A stretch of DNA of 56,056 nucleotides. Origin: Candidatus Nitrosopumilus sp. GTDB lineage: Archaea; Thermoproteota; Nitrososphaeria; Nitrososphaerales; Nitrosopumilaceae. The notes beneath the pieces are model-generated. The model saw only the letters and a program-made list of their open reading frames with translations. It searched no databases and had not been told where the DNA came from. This document shows, piece by piece, positions 1-8,221 of the stretch (the first letter of the stretch is position 1; the number at the start of each line of letters is the position of its first letter). The stretch is taken from contig JAONQT010000003.1 in NCBI GenBank assembly GCA_028448965.1, positions 1 to 56,056 on the forward strand, written 5' to 3'. A program made the translations under genes and the position numbers.

Positions 1-594
1 TGCAATGAGACAACCGCCGCCTTCTTCTTCAGATTCTTGAGTAGCAACAACTGGTTCTACAACAGGTTCTACAACAGGTTCTACAACTGGTTCTACAACT
101 GGTTCTACAACAGGTTCTACAACAGGTTCTACAACTGGTTCTACAACAGGTTCTACAACAGGTTCTACAACTTCAGAATGTGTTTGTTCTTTAGATTCTT
201 GAACTATAATCAATCCTTTCATCCAAGGATGAATCATATCAAAGTAAGCAAATTCACCAACATTTTCTGGTGTCCATTGAGCAGAGTCACCTGGTGCAAG
301 CATTCCTGAATTAAATTCTGTTCCAATAACATCATCAGATGGAACTCCTGAAGAAAAAGTGTGTGATACACTATCTGTATTTGAAAATATTACAATACTA
401 CCAACATAAACTGTTACAGTACTTGGATTGTAACATCCTTCTTCTGTAACTTCACAACCAGGACCTGAACCAGAACCAGGTATTGGGTTAATTGTAACTT
501 CATGGTGATCTGCAAAAGCATCAGGTGTAATTGAAATCATGCTTATTGCTATAGTAAATAATAAAAAGATTGAGCTTATTGCTTTAGTCTTCAT
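1..594 (-). CDS. Secreted plastocyanin-like protein with VVEP-repeat linker (3' end cut by window)
   Basis: The ATG lies at 592-594 and 198 codons are visible before the window edge. Residues 1-28 form a signal peptide ending in AFA, followed by a cupredoxin-like domain (about 30-135). His78 (SHTF) and the YFDMIHPWM stretch (117-125) match the copper loop of archaeal plastocyanins, but Asp119 stands where the copper-ligand cysteine belongs. C47 and C54 may form a disulfide. Residues 143-182 are ten VVEP-type repeats; then comes an acidic GGGCLIA segment, the start of the C-terminal domain seen whole in the 655-1608 and 36768-37511 proteins. Family knowledge: cupredoxins of this type carry electrons in ammonia oxidisers. 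Inference: without Cys it is probably not a blue copper protein. It lies 60 nt downstream of the 655-1608 gene on the same strand. Confidence 0.8.
   Translation of the reverse strand, partial: MKTKAISSIFLLFTIAISMISITPDAFADHHEVTINPIPGSGSGPGCEVTEEGCYNPSTVTVYVGSIVIFSNTDSVSHTFSSGVPSDDVIGTEFNSGMLAPGDSAQWTPENVGEFAYFDMIHPWMKGLIIVQESKEQTHSEVVEPVVEPVVEPVVEPVVEPVVEPVVEPVVEPVVEPVVEPVVATQESEEEGGGCLIA
49..168. repeat. Ten tandem 12-bp coding repeats
   Basis: Ten copies of the 12-mer AAC(A/T)GGTTCTAC stand in direct tandem. They vary only at the fourth base. On the minus strand they encode the Val-Val-Glu-Pro linker of the plastocyanin-like protein. Units are multiples of three and in frame, so copy-number change would only alter linker length. 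Confidence 0.95.
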
Positions 595-654
595 TAAATA
601 AATTACTTGAATGGATACATAAAAACTTCTCTAGGAGTTCCAACTAGTGTGTAC

Positions 655-1608
655 TCAGTTCTTTCTTAGTTGAATGACTTTAAGGATTCCAAATGCTGGA
701 AGTCCTAGATACATTCCCAAGTTTAGTGCAATAACGGATAATCCAAATCCTAATACTTCTGATTCAGAGTCAGCGTTCTCCATGATTGCCAATGATGAAA
801 GCATTGGTGTCAATCCAAGTTTGACTGCTTCTTTGAACATTGGATTTTCACGTTCCATGTCTGCAATTGGACTAAATGAATAATACATTTCATTGAATCC
901 AGACATAAATGCTGAGCCAGCTTCTGTGTTCATTAATTGGTTATCACGAATTTCTCTGAGCAGTTGTACTTGCGGTGCCATTTCAGAACCGTATGCTGCT
1001 GTTGCAATTAGACAACCGCCGCCTTCTTCTTCAGATTCTTGAGTTTGTATTACTTGGCAGATACCGTTTACTGATTCAGTTCCAGGACCACAATTTACTA
1101 CTTGTTCTACAACAGGTTCTGGTGTTGGTTCTGGTGTTGGTTCAGGTTCCGGGGTTGGTTCAGGTTCCGGGGTTGGTTCAGGTTCCGGGGTTGGTTCAGG
1201 TGTTTGAATTGGTATTGATGTAGAATCAGTTGAAATAAAATTAAAAGTACTTGTAATTTTTTGTGCTCCATATTGTGCACGAATTTCATACTCACCACTA
1301 GAATTCATAGTTCCTCCAGCCTGTACAGTTGTAGAATAATTTCCAAAAGAATCAGGTAAAATTTGGTCTATGAAAACCATATTGCCGTTAGGACTAACAA
1401 CCATTACAGTTACAGATTGAGCAAATTCTGATAAATTTTGAATTGATCCAGAAATTACAATAGAATTTCCAGTAGTATAACTTGAAGAATCAGTTCCGAC
1501 AGATACTGGAAGACCAGATTGTGCATTTACTGCACCAGTTAAGCCAAAAGATAGAATTGAAATAGATAATATTGTAAATGCTAAGAATCCAGATACTTTC
1601 ATTTTCAT
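655..1608 (-). CDS. Secreted beta-sandwich protein with PEPT linker and CLIATAAYG C-terminal domain
   Basis: This 317-residue protein starts with a signal peptide (about 1-30, cleavage after VNAQ). Residues 32-125 look like an Ig-like or macroglobulin-like beta domain. A TPEPEP linker (about 136-167) follows, then a small Cys pair (C173, C184). The C-terminal block (about 196-317) begins GGGCLIATAAYGSE, continues with a conserved helical stretch containing MERENPMFKEAV, and ends in a membrane segment (about 287-310) and a basic tail. The C-terminal block is nearly shared with the 36768-37511 protein and with the truncated 1-594 protein. NCBI uses the name CFI-box-CTERM for a similar motif; assignment to that family is inference. 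Function unknown; a surface protein anchored at its C-terminus is likely. Confidence 0.8.
   Translation of the reverse strand: MKMKVSGFLAFTILSISILSFGLTGAVNAQSGLPVSVGTDSSSYTTGNSIVISGSIQNLSEFAQSVTVMVVSPNGNMVFIDQILPDSFGNYSTTVQAGGTMNSSGEYEIRAQYGAQKITSTFNFISTDSTSIPIQTPEPTPEPEPTPEPEPTPEPEPTPEPTPEPVVEQVVNCGPGTESVNGICQVIQTQESEEEGGGCLIATAAYGSEMAPQVQLLREIRDNQLMNTEAGSAFMSGFNEMYYSFSPIADMERENPMFKEAVKLGLTPMLSSLAIMENADSESEVLGFGLSVIALNLGMYLGLPAFGILKVIQLRKN
1139..1192. repeat. Three perfect 18-bp tandem coding repeats
   Basis: Three identical copies of an 18-mer beginning GGTTCAGGTTCC, flanked by degenerate half units from about 1108 to 1206. They encode the Pro-Glu-Pro-Thr linker of the minus-strand secreted protein. 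Confidence 0.95.
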
Positions 1609-1788
1609 TTTGAATCGTGCCTCAGAGTATTTATATTTTAAATCAAATTAAAATTGACTAATTTATGGTCTAATTTTCCTTTTTTTAGTAAAATATTCAC
1701 AAACATTGAAAAATCAAATAATTGAAATTGCTATAAAATTATTATTTACTTAAGAAACCTGTAATACCAGATCAAATAATTCATAATA

Positions 1789-3150
1789 ATGGAAATATTT
1801 GCTCAAAGAACAAAAGTTTTACAAATTTCCTTATTTGCAATTTTTTCAGCCTTTGTAGTAGAATTAATTTTTGGTTTAATTTCTAACAGTCTTGCTCTAA
1901 TTACAGATAGTATACATGCATTGTTAGATAGTGTTGTAACACTAGTTTTACTTTTAGCAGCAAGATGGGCGATGAAACCACCAGATGCAGAACATACCTA
2001 TGGACATGGAAAAATTGAATCATTAGGTGGATTAATTGGAGGAATAGCAATTTTTCTAATTGCTTGTTTTTTCATTTATGAATCAATTAACAGATTACAA
2101 AGTCCACCACCAAGTGTGTTACCAGGATTATTTGCAATAATTGGTGGACTGTACACAATTGGAGTTGATTTTTTCAGAATCATATTACTTAGAAAAAGTA
2201 TCAAAGCAATTGGAGGAACTACTCTCAAGGCAGATTTCTATCATGCATTTATGGATCTTGGATCCACATCTGTTGCAATTATAGGAATTATTCTAGTTAC
2301 ATATGGGATTTATTTTGGGGATTTTGTTGCAGCCTTAATTCTCGGAGGCTTATTAGCAGTACTCAGTATAAAATTAATCTATAAAACAGCATTAGATTTG
2401 ACAGATGTAATATCACCAGAACTTGTAAAAAAAGTTAGAGAAATTTCAAATTCAACAAATGGAGTTATGGAAACAGGATCGATTTTGATGAGAAGATCAG
2501 GTGAGACAATTTTTGCTGATGTGACCATATCATTGAGAGGTGATACAAGTTTTGAAAAGGCTCATAAAATTAGCGATAGTGTTGAAAAAAATATCAAAAA
2601 TAAAATTCCCAATACAGGAATTACGATTCATTTTGAACCCAATTGGAAAAACGTTCCATTAGATGGGAAAGTTTTAGAAATTGCAAAAAGTGTAAAAGGA
2701 GTTAAAGGAGTTCACAATGTGATCACACATAAAACAAAAGGAAAATCATATTGTAATTTGCATGTAATGGTAAATAGAGAAATTAACTTAGTTTCAGCAC
2801 ATAGAATTTCTGAAATTATTGAAAATAAAATACAGAAAGAAATACCAGAAATTACTCATGCCACAATTCATTTAGAACCATTTCTAACAGTTCCAAAAAA
2901 CTTCAATGTAGAAGATACAGTTACAGAAGAAAAAATTAAAAAAATTGTCGAAGATTATCCAGATGTCAAAAAAGTAGGTAGAATTTTATCACTAAAATTT
3001 GAAAATATTCTTAAAATTGATATTGATTGTTCTTTTGATAAAGAACTATCAATTGAAAAAGTACACGATCTTACATCAGAAATTGAACATGTAATTAGAT
3101 TAAAAATTAAAAATTCAGTAATTACAATTCATCCTGAACCTAATGAATAG
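1789..3150 (+). CDS. Cation diffusion facilitator with three C-terminal dimerisation domains
   Basis: 453 residues. The N-terminal 200 residues hold about six membrane helices of the CDF family, which exports Zn2+, Mn2+, Fe2+ or Co2+ in exchange for protons. Metal-site residues are visible in TM2 (D40, H43, D47) and TM5 (D149, H152, D156). After the membrane part come three tandem copies of the cytoplasmic ZT_dimer fold at about 207-285, 290-365 and 375-453. Each has an (A/V)H..(I/L)(S/T) start and an ATIHLEP-like end (ITIHFEP, ATIHLEP, ITIHPEP). One such domain is usual. The gene is divergent from the 655-1608 gene; its stop is 11 nt from that of the convergent metal ABC importer, so import and export genes sit together. 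Which metal is moved cannot be read from the sequence. Confidence 0.9.
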   Translation: MEIFAQRTKVLQISLFAIFSAFVVELIFGLISNSLALITDSIHALLDSVVTLVLLLAARWAMKPPDAEHTYGHGKIESLGGLIGGIAIFLIACFFIYESINRLQSPPPSVLPGLFAIIGGLYTIGVDFFRIILLRKSIKAIGGTTLKADFYHAFMDLGSTSVAIIGIILVTYGIYFGDFVAALILGGLLAVLSIKLIYKTALDLTDVISPELVKKVREISNSTNGVMETGSILMRRSGETIFADVTISLRGDTSFEKAHKISDSVEKNIKNKIPNTGITIHFEPNWKNVPLDGKVLEIAKSVKGVKGVHNVITHKTKGKSYCNLHVMVNREINLVSAHRISEIIENKIQKEIPEITHATIHLEPFLTVPKNFNVEDTVTEEKIKKIVEDYPDVKKVGRILSLKFENILKIDIDCSFDKELSIEKVHDLTSEIEHVIRLKIKNSVITIHPEPNE

Positions 3151-3161
3151 GAGTATTCAAA

Positions 3162-4262
3162 TTAATTTGAATAATTTTCTACCTTTTTTAATCCAATATC
3201 AGTAAGTGCAAAATTACCTTGAGCATTTTTTTCAACAAATTTTTGTTCTTGAATAAATTCACTTAATTTTTTAGAATATTCTTTGGTCCAACCTAAGGAA
3301 TTTGACATACTTGATGTAGAAACTTGACGATCTGAGCCCAATTCTTTATGGATATGAGTTAACACAATTCCTAAATCTACTTCAAATCTTTGTTTTGAAA
3401 TTCGTCTCCATCTTGAAATTAGTCCTCTATTTGGTCCAAAGATCCAAACCAATCCAAAAATAATTCCAGTAATTGTAGCCATTGAACCAGATATGGATAC
3501 ATCAGCAAAAATTGCAAACAAATAACCCATTACAGCACTTATGATTCCAAGAGAAACTGAAAGAACTAACATTCGAGATAAACGATCTGTAAGTAAAAAT
3601 GCTGCAGATGCAGGCACAATGAAAAATGCAATTACCAAAATAGCACCAACGGATTCAAAAGCAACAACTGCAGTTGTAGCTACCATAATCATTAACAAAT
3701 AATGAACTAATAGAGGCATTAATCCAGCACTCAATGCAAGCGACTTGTCAAAGGTGCTAATTTTTAGTTCTTTGTAAAGAATCACAATAAAAGATACATT
3801 TGCAATTGCCAAAATACCAAGAACCCATATAGATTTTGAACCAATGTTCAATTCATCCAGATACAATGTATCAAATGGTGCAAATTCTATTGAACCATAC
3901 AAAACATGTTGTACGTCAATGTGAACATTACCAGCTTGTGTAACAAGAATTACTCCAATAGCAAATAAGAAAGGAAAAATAATTCCAATTGAACTATCTT
4001 GTTTTAATTTACCTGAACGATACAATAACTCAACCAAAGATATTGTAAGAATTCCAGAAAGAACACCACCCACAATTACTGCAACAGGTTCTCTTCCACC
4101 TACAGCAAACACAGCAATAACTATTCCCAGTAAGACAGAATGACTAATGGCATCAGACATCATTGCCATTTTTCTCAATACCAAAAATACACCAATTGAA
4201 GCACAATTTGCTGCAACTAAAATTGCAGTACCAATAATTATTAGATCACTAGATATTTCCAT
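3162..4262 (-). CDS. Zn/Mn ABC transporter permease with C-terminal winged helix
   Basis: 366 residues. About 1-275 form the ABC-3 (ZnuB/MntB/TroD-type) permease with 8-9 membrane helices and a typical start (NCASIGVFLVLRKMAMMSDA). About 290-366 is a soluble tail that reads as a winged-helix domain (ends GNFALTDIGLKKVENYSN). Fusion to a DtxR-like helix-turn-helix is known in some TroD-like permeases. Inference: the tail could sense metal or bind DNA. It is the last gene of a minus-strand operon and overlaps the preceding permease by 14 nt, which suggests coupled translation. Together with the other permease it forms the membrane channel of the importer. Confidence 0.88.
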   Translation of the reverse strand: MEISSDLIIIGTAILVAANCASIGVFLVLRKMAMMSDAISHSVLLGIVIAVFAVGGREPVAVIVGGVLSGILTISLVELLYRSGKLKQDSSIGIIFPFLFAIGVILVTQAGNVHIDVQHVLYGSIEFAPFDTLYLDELNIGSKSIWVLGILAIANVSFIVILYKELKISTFDKSLALSAGLMPLLVHYLLMIMVATTAVVAFESVGAILVIAFFIVPASAAFLLTDRLSRMLVLSVSLGIISAVMGYLFAIFADVSISGSMATITGIIFGLVWIFGPNRGLISRWRRISKQRFEVDLGIVLTHIHKELGSDRQVSTSSMSNSLGWTKEYSKKLSEFIQEQKFVEKNAQGNFALTDIGLKKVENYSN

Positions 4263-5208
4263 GATTCTCCTTTTCCTTATCTGAGATAGTTTTGATGTTG
4301 TCTAGAGAAGTTTGAGATTTTCTTTGATTACGAATATACCTGAATAGGTAACCTTGTTTAGGTGAAAAGACAAATGAGATTCCCAATATGGCGGTAATTG
4401 TAATAACAATGACCGGACCAGTTGACATCCCTTCAGCTGTACTACTAATCATAGAACCAATAATTCCACTTAAACCTCCAAAGATAGCAGATAGAATAAT
4501 CATATTTTTTAGATTTGAAGTCCATTGTCTTGCAGCAGCTGCAGGAGCAATTAGCATAGAAACCATCAAAACTACACCAACAGTATGTAATCCAATTACA
4601 ACGGCTACAACAATTACTGATGTTAATAAGACATTAAGGTATTTGATTGGAAATCCTAGACTTTGACCAAATGAACTATCAAATGTTGTTATCTTGAATT
4701 CTTTATAGAATAAAATTAGAATAGTAAAGCATACGGCAGATAAGATTCCCAGATTAATGACATCAGATTCTATTAATGCAGCTGCCTGACCAAACAGAAA
4801 TCTATCCAATCCCCCCTGACTAGCACCACCAATACTTTGTAAATAACTTAGTAAAACAATGCCCAATCCAAAAAATACTGAAAGTGTAATTCCCAATGCA
4901 GCATCTTGTTTAATTCTAGTAGTGCTTGTGATTGCAAGTGTGATCATTCCACCAAACCATGCAAAGATTGCAGCACCCAACATTAAAAGAAGTGAATCTT
5001 TTGTTCCAGCAAACAAATAGGCAAATCCAATTCCAGGTAGAGCTGCATGAGCAATAGCATCTCCAAACAAACTTTGTTTTCGTAATACAGTGAAACATCC
5101 TAAAGCACCACTAGTAATTCCCAAAATAGCTGAACCTAGAGCAACATATCTTAGTGTATAATCAGTGAAAATTCCTAGAAAAATAGATAATATTTCTTCA
5201 AGAATCAT
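4249..5208 (-). CDS. Zn/Mn ABC transporter permease
   Basis: 319 residues with about nine hydrophobic segments and the ABC-3 family signature GALGCFTVLRKQSLFGDAIAH near the N-terminus. It is shorter than the partner permease and lacks a winged helix; its C-terminus is a short polar tail. It pairs with the 3162-4262 permease, the 5228-5992 ATPase and the 5992-6954 binding protein. The gap to the ATPase gene is 19 nt. Confidence 0.9.
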   Translation of the reverse strand: MILEEILSIFLGIFTDYTLRYVALGSAILGITSGALGCFTVLRKQSLFGDAIAHAALPGIGFAYLFAGTKDSLLLMLGAAIFAWFGGMITLAITSTTRIKQDAALGITLSVFFGLGIVLLSYLQSIGGASQGGLDRFLFGQAAALIESDVINLGILSAVCFTILILFYKEFKITTFDSSFGQSLGFPIKYLNVLLTSVIVVAVVIGLHTVGVVLMVSMLIAPAAAARQWTSNLKNMIILSAIFGGLSGIIGSMISSTAEGMSTGPVIVITITAILGISFVFSPKQGYLFRYIRNQRKSQTSLDNIKTISDKEKENHGNI

Positions 5209-5227
5209 TTGTCATCACATTCATTTA

Positions 5228-5992
5228 CTAAATAGACATGCGCTGTTTTTCTTGATAGGTCCTGTCCAAATTTATTTTTGTAAACACTTCTTTAATTGGT
5301 CCATTAGCAATTAAATTTCTATTAACCATCACAACCCAATCAAAATATTTGTCAACAGTCTGAAGTTCATGATGAACCATAACAATGGTTTTTCCTTCTT
5401 TTTTTAGGTTCTCAAGAATAGAGAGGATTGTTTTTTCTGTAATGACATCCACTCCGTTTAAGGGTTCATCCATCAAGTAAATCTGAGCATCTTGTGCTAA
5501 AGCCCTAGCCAGAAAAACTCTTTGCTGTTGTCCTCCTGACAATTGTCCAATCTGTCTATCTGCATAATTAGATAACCCTACCTTATCCAGACATTCTTTT
5601 GCTAAATTCCGCGTTTTAGAATTAGGACGACGAAACCATCCAAGTTTTCCATACAATCCCATTTCAACTACATCTAATGCATCTGTTGGAAAATCCCAGT
5701 CAACAGAACCTCGTTGAGGAACATATGCAACTTTGTCTCGATTCTTAGAATATGTTTTTCCAAAAATACTCACTTTACCAGCAGTAATTGGAACTAATCC
5801 CATTACAGCCTTAATTAGAGTAGACTTGCCTGCACCATTTGGACCAACAATTGCAATCATCTGTCCTTTAGGAAAATTAAGATCAATATTCCACAATGCT
5901 GGTTCAGTTCGGTATGTAACTGATAGATTCTTAATTATTACAGAATATTCTTTTTCCGATTCAGAATTTTTCTTACTAGATTTTTGCTCCAT
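5228..5992 (-). CDS. Zn/Mn ABC transporter ATP-binding protein
   Basis: 254 residues with the full ABC ATPase motif set: Walker A GPNGAGKST, signature LSGGQQQR, Walker B IYLMDEP and switch His in MVHHELQ. The family is the manganese/zinc ATPases (ZnuC/MntA/TroB). It energises uptake through the two neighbouring permeases. The start codon overlaps the stop of the binding-protein gene by one base, the mark of a tightly coupled operon. Confidence 0.92.
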   Translation of the reverse strand: MEQKSSKKNSESEKEYSVIIKNLSVTYRTEPALWNIDLNFPKGQMIAIVGPNGAGKSTLIKAVMGLVPITAGKVSIFGKTYSKNRDKVAYVPQRGSVDWDFPTDALDVVEMGLYGKLGWFRRPNSKTRNLAKECLDKVGLSNYADRQIGQLSGGQQQRVFLARALAQDAQIYLMDEPLNGVDVITEKTILSILENLKKEGKTIVMVHHELQTVDKYFDWVVMVNRNLIANGPIKEVFTKINLDRTYQEKQRMSI

Positions 5993-6954
5993 TATTTCAA
6001 AGCCTTTACAATTGTATCAATATTATGAGTAAATGCTCCAATGTAGGTTCCTTCAGCAGTTCCTTTTTCTCCAATAGCATCAGAAAATAATTCCCCACCA
6101 ATTACAATATCATGACCTTTATCTTGAACAGCTGCCTTTAGAGCCTCAATTGTTGCCGGAGAAATAGAAGTTTCTACAAACAAAGCCTTGATTTTTCGTT
6201 TAGAAATTTCGTCAGCTAAATTTTGGATTTCTTTAATTCCAGCTTCACTATCAGTGCTCCATCCCTGAATAGCTAATTCTTCAAAACCATATGTATGTCC
6301 AAAATATTGGAATGCATCATGAGCCGTTACAAGAACTCTTTGTTCTGAAGGAATTGAATTAATCTTGTTCAAATTATTTGAATTAAGTGAATCTAATTGG
6401 TTCAGATATTCTAAAAGATTTTTCTCATAATTTTCAGAATTATTAGGATCATATTCTTTTAATCCAGTTGCTACAACTTTTGCAGCTTCTGTCCAAAGTT
6501 CTACATCCCACCAAATATGTGGATCAAAATTACCATTAGCATCCAAGATTAGTAGTGATTCTGGAGGAATATTTTCAGATACTGCAAAAACAGAGGTTCC
6601 TTCTCTTCCAATTTTAACAAAAATATCCCCCATCTTCCCTTCCAAATCCAATCCATTGTAAAATATAATATCAGCATTCTGTAGTGATTTGACATCACTT
6701 GCACTAGGTCTATACAAATGAGGATCTATACCAGGACCCATTAATCCAGTAACAGAAACATGATCACCTCCAATGTTTTCTACTAAATCTGTAATAACGT
6801 TAGTTGTTGTTGTAATAGCAATTTTCTCAGAATAACTATCAGGACTTTCAATATCGTTAATTTTTGCATCATCATTGTTTTGTACAAAAATGGCTGAAAT
6901 TCCAATAAGTATTGCAACAATAACAATAGTTCCAACTAAAATGGGTTTTTTCAT
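5992..6954 (-). CDS. Zn/Mn ABC transporter substrate-binding protein (TroA/ZnuA-like)
   Basis: 320 residues. An N-terminal hydrophobic segment (about 4-24) anchors or exports it; there is no clear lipobox Cys. Metal ligands of the cluster A-I family are visible: H79 (GIDPHLY), H146 (DPHIWWD), H212 (TAHDAF) and D292 (LFSDAIG). Three His plus one Asp with this spacing matches TroA-type proteins, which take Zn or Mn. The His-rich loop of ZnuA is absent. It is the first gene of the importer operon. An A/T-rich TATA-like stretch at 6978-6990 and an inverted repeat at 6991-7004 lie just upstream. Confidence 0.9.
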   Translation of the reverse strand: MKKPILVGTIVIVAILIGISAIFVQNNDDAKINDIESPDSYSEKIAITTTTNVITDLVENIGGDHVSVTGLMGPGIDPHLYRPSASDVKSLQNADIIFYNGLDLEGKMGDIFVKIGREGTSVFAVSENIPPESLLILDANGNFDPHIWWDVELWTEAAKVVATGLKEYDPNNSENYEKNLLEYLNQLDSLNSNNLNKINSIPSEQRVLVTAHDAFQYFGHTYGFEELAIQGWSTDSEAGIKEIQNLADEISKRKIKALFVETSISPATIEALKAAVQDKGHDIVIGGELFSDAIGEKGTAEGTYIGAFTHNIDTIVKALK

Positions 6955-6990
6955 GTCAACAAAAAATACTACAATTAGGATTATTTAAAT

Positions 6991-7004
6991 TTAGCATGAG
7001 CTAA
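6991..7004. promoter_or_regulatory. Inverted repeat next to the TATA box of the metal importer operon
   Basis: TTAGC-ATGA-GCTAA has perfect 5-bp arms around a 4-bp spacer. It lies 37-50 nt before the importer start codon and directly upstream of the TATA-like stretch AAATTTAAATAAT (6978-6990, minus strand). The position suits an operator for a metal-dependent repressor such as DtxR/MntR; that role is inference. Confidence 0.4.
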
Positions 7005-7077
7005 CTTTTTTAGCCCAGTCTAAGTTTTCTATAAAATTAAAAATTAGGTTTAATATAAAGAAAATAAAACAAATCAC

Positions 7078-7584
7078 GTGCAAAAAACAGGATTAGTAAT
7101 AGTAATTTTTGGGATATTGATAGTTGCAGGTATTGCAACATCGGTAGTTGAAAATCAAGTCACATTAGAAGGAATAATTCAAGGGAATGGAAAAGTTAGT
7201 TCAGGACAAATAGTTACAATTTCAGTTAATTTAGACAAAAATGAGACTCCAGTTGGAATTTTTGCAGTTCAAGTAATGGATTTTAAGGAAAAAACATTTT
7301 CTGTAAAAATGTTAGATCCTTTAGGTTTTGAAATAATTTCAGAAAAAATTAATGAAGATACCATAGAGCAGGAATTCAAAGTATTTGATTCTGGAGATTA
7401 TGAATTAATTATTGAGAGTTCAGATGATAAAGAAAGTTATGTAGCTGGTGCAATTGGTCCACTTCCAGATGCAAGTAAGAAGCTCATAATTTCAAGTGTT
7501 TCTTCATCTTGTATAATTATAGGAATGGTAGGATTAGTAATATTAGCAATATATGAAATTAGAAATAAAAGAAAATCAGTTTAG
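7078..7584 (+). CDS. Small membrane protein with GOLD-like extracellular domain
   Basis: 168 residues with a GTG start at 7078; no in-frame ATG lies close by. A membrane helix at about 4-22 and another at about 141-161 bracket a beta-rich domain (about 25-135). That domain has alternating hydrophobics and an FDSGDYELIIESSD stretch reminiscent of GOLD/emp24-type jelly rolls; this resemblance is weak. No catalytic motif is seen. It is divergent from the metal importer operon and converges with the small regulator at 7576-7887, overlapping it by 9 nt. Confidence 0.65.
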   Translation: MQKTGLVIVIFGILIVAGIATSVVENQVTLEGIIQGNGKVSSGQIVTISVNLDKNETPVGIFAVQVMDFKEKTFSVKMLDPLGFEIISEKINEDTIEQEFKVFDSGDYELIIESSDDKESYVAGAIGPLPDASKKLIISSVSSSCIIIGMVGLVILAIYEIRNKRKSV

Positions 7585-7887
7585 GTAACTATCCATTTTT
7601 TCTAAACCATTTATTGCACCATCAAATGCATCACTATCTTCAAGTAATGAACCAAGTTTTTCAGTATTTGCAGATATAGAACATTGATCATTTTCAACTG
7701 TTTTAATTAGAAATTCACATTCTATCAAATAATCAAGTCTTTTCAAAAGATCAGATTCGGACATAGAGAATTGTTGGGATAAAACAGAACATTCTTTTTT
7801 TCCATTTTCTAATTCTGCCAATATTTCAGATGTTATAGGATCAAACATAGAATCAATAACTTTCTCTCTATCAAATGGTTCACTCAT
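7576..7887 (-). CDS. Small winged-helix (ArsR/MarR-like) regulator
   Basis: 103 residues. The pattern FDPITSEILAELENG...CSVLSQQFSMSESDLLKRLDYLIECEFLI is typical of a winged-helix DNA-binding domain in which helix 3 follows SMSESDL. Three Cys (C33, C57, C69) are present but make no clear metal motif. The acidic C-terminal tail could form a dimer helix. Its target is unknown; the metal importer is close, but nothing directly ties the two. Confidence 0.6.
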   Translation of the reverse strand: MSEPFDREKVIDSMFDPITSEILAELENGKKECSVLSQQFSMSESDLLKRLDYLIECEFLIKTVENDQCSISANTEKLGSLLEDSDAFDGAINGLEKMDSYLN

Positions 7888-7973
7888 GATCTAAGTGCAG
7901 GAAATTAGAAAGTAATAACGTTTTGAATAATCCAAGCCAATAGAATAATTAAGAAATAAAACAATTGTAAAAT

Positions 7974-8126
7974 ATGCAAAAACTCTGTAGTCATGATCCA
8001 TCAGGTAAGGGAGAGCATTGTTTTTGTATAGATATAGACACTCAAAGAGGAGTAAAAAAATGCTGTAAATGTAATCAATGGAATGTTCAAGGTAACGATT
8101 GGACAAATGACGAGGACTTTAGATAA
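7974..8126 (+). CDS. 50-residue Cys/His-rich protein, probably zinc-binding
   Basis: An ATG at 7974 opens a 50-codon frame ending TAA at 8124. The product has C5, H7, H15, C16, C18, C30, C31 and C33, followed by two Trp and an acidic end. The spacing C-x-C and C-C-x-C suggests one zinc ribbon or knuckle. An A-rich stretch (AAATAAAAC) lies about 20 nt upstream and could be the TATA element. The opposite strand has a 71-codon frame with no recognisable features. Cys density and start context favour this strand. Function unknown. Confidence 0.6.
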   Translation: MQKLCSHDPSGKGEHCFCIDIDTQRGVKKCCKCNQWNVQGNDWTNDEDFR

Positions 8127-8221
8127 ATTCAAGTAAAAATACATCAAAATTAAGCATGCAGTACTTCTGATCGCTCAAAAAACTATGTCATTAGAACAAA
8201 AAGATTGACGCCTAGCAATGG

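Noticed and set aside
49-168. CRISPR-like array of short repeats
   Set aside because: Units are contiguous 12-mers without spacers and encode a regular VVEP linker in frame.
37-309. 90-codon plus-strand frame with FYN repeats
   Set aside because: It is the antisense of the VVEP-repeat region of the plastocyanin-like gene.
7891-8106. 71-codon frame on the minus strand
   Set aside because: No recognisable features; the opposite-strand 50-codon frame has the Cys/His pattern of a zinc protein and a better start.
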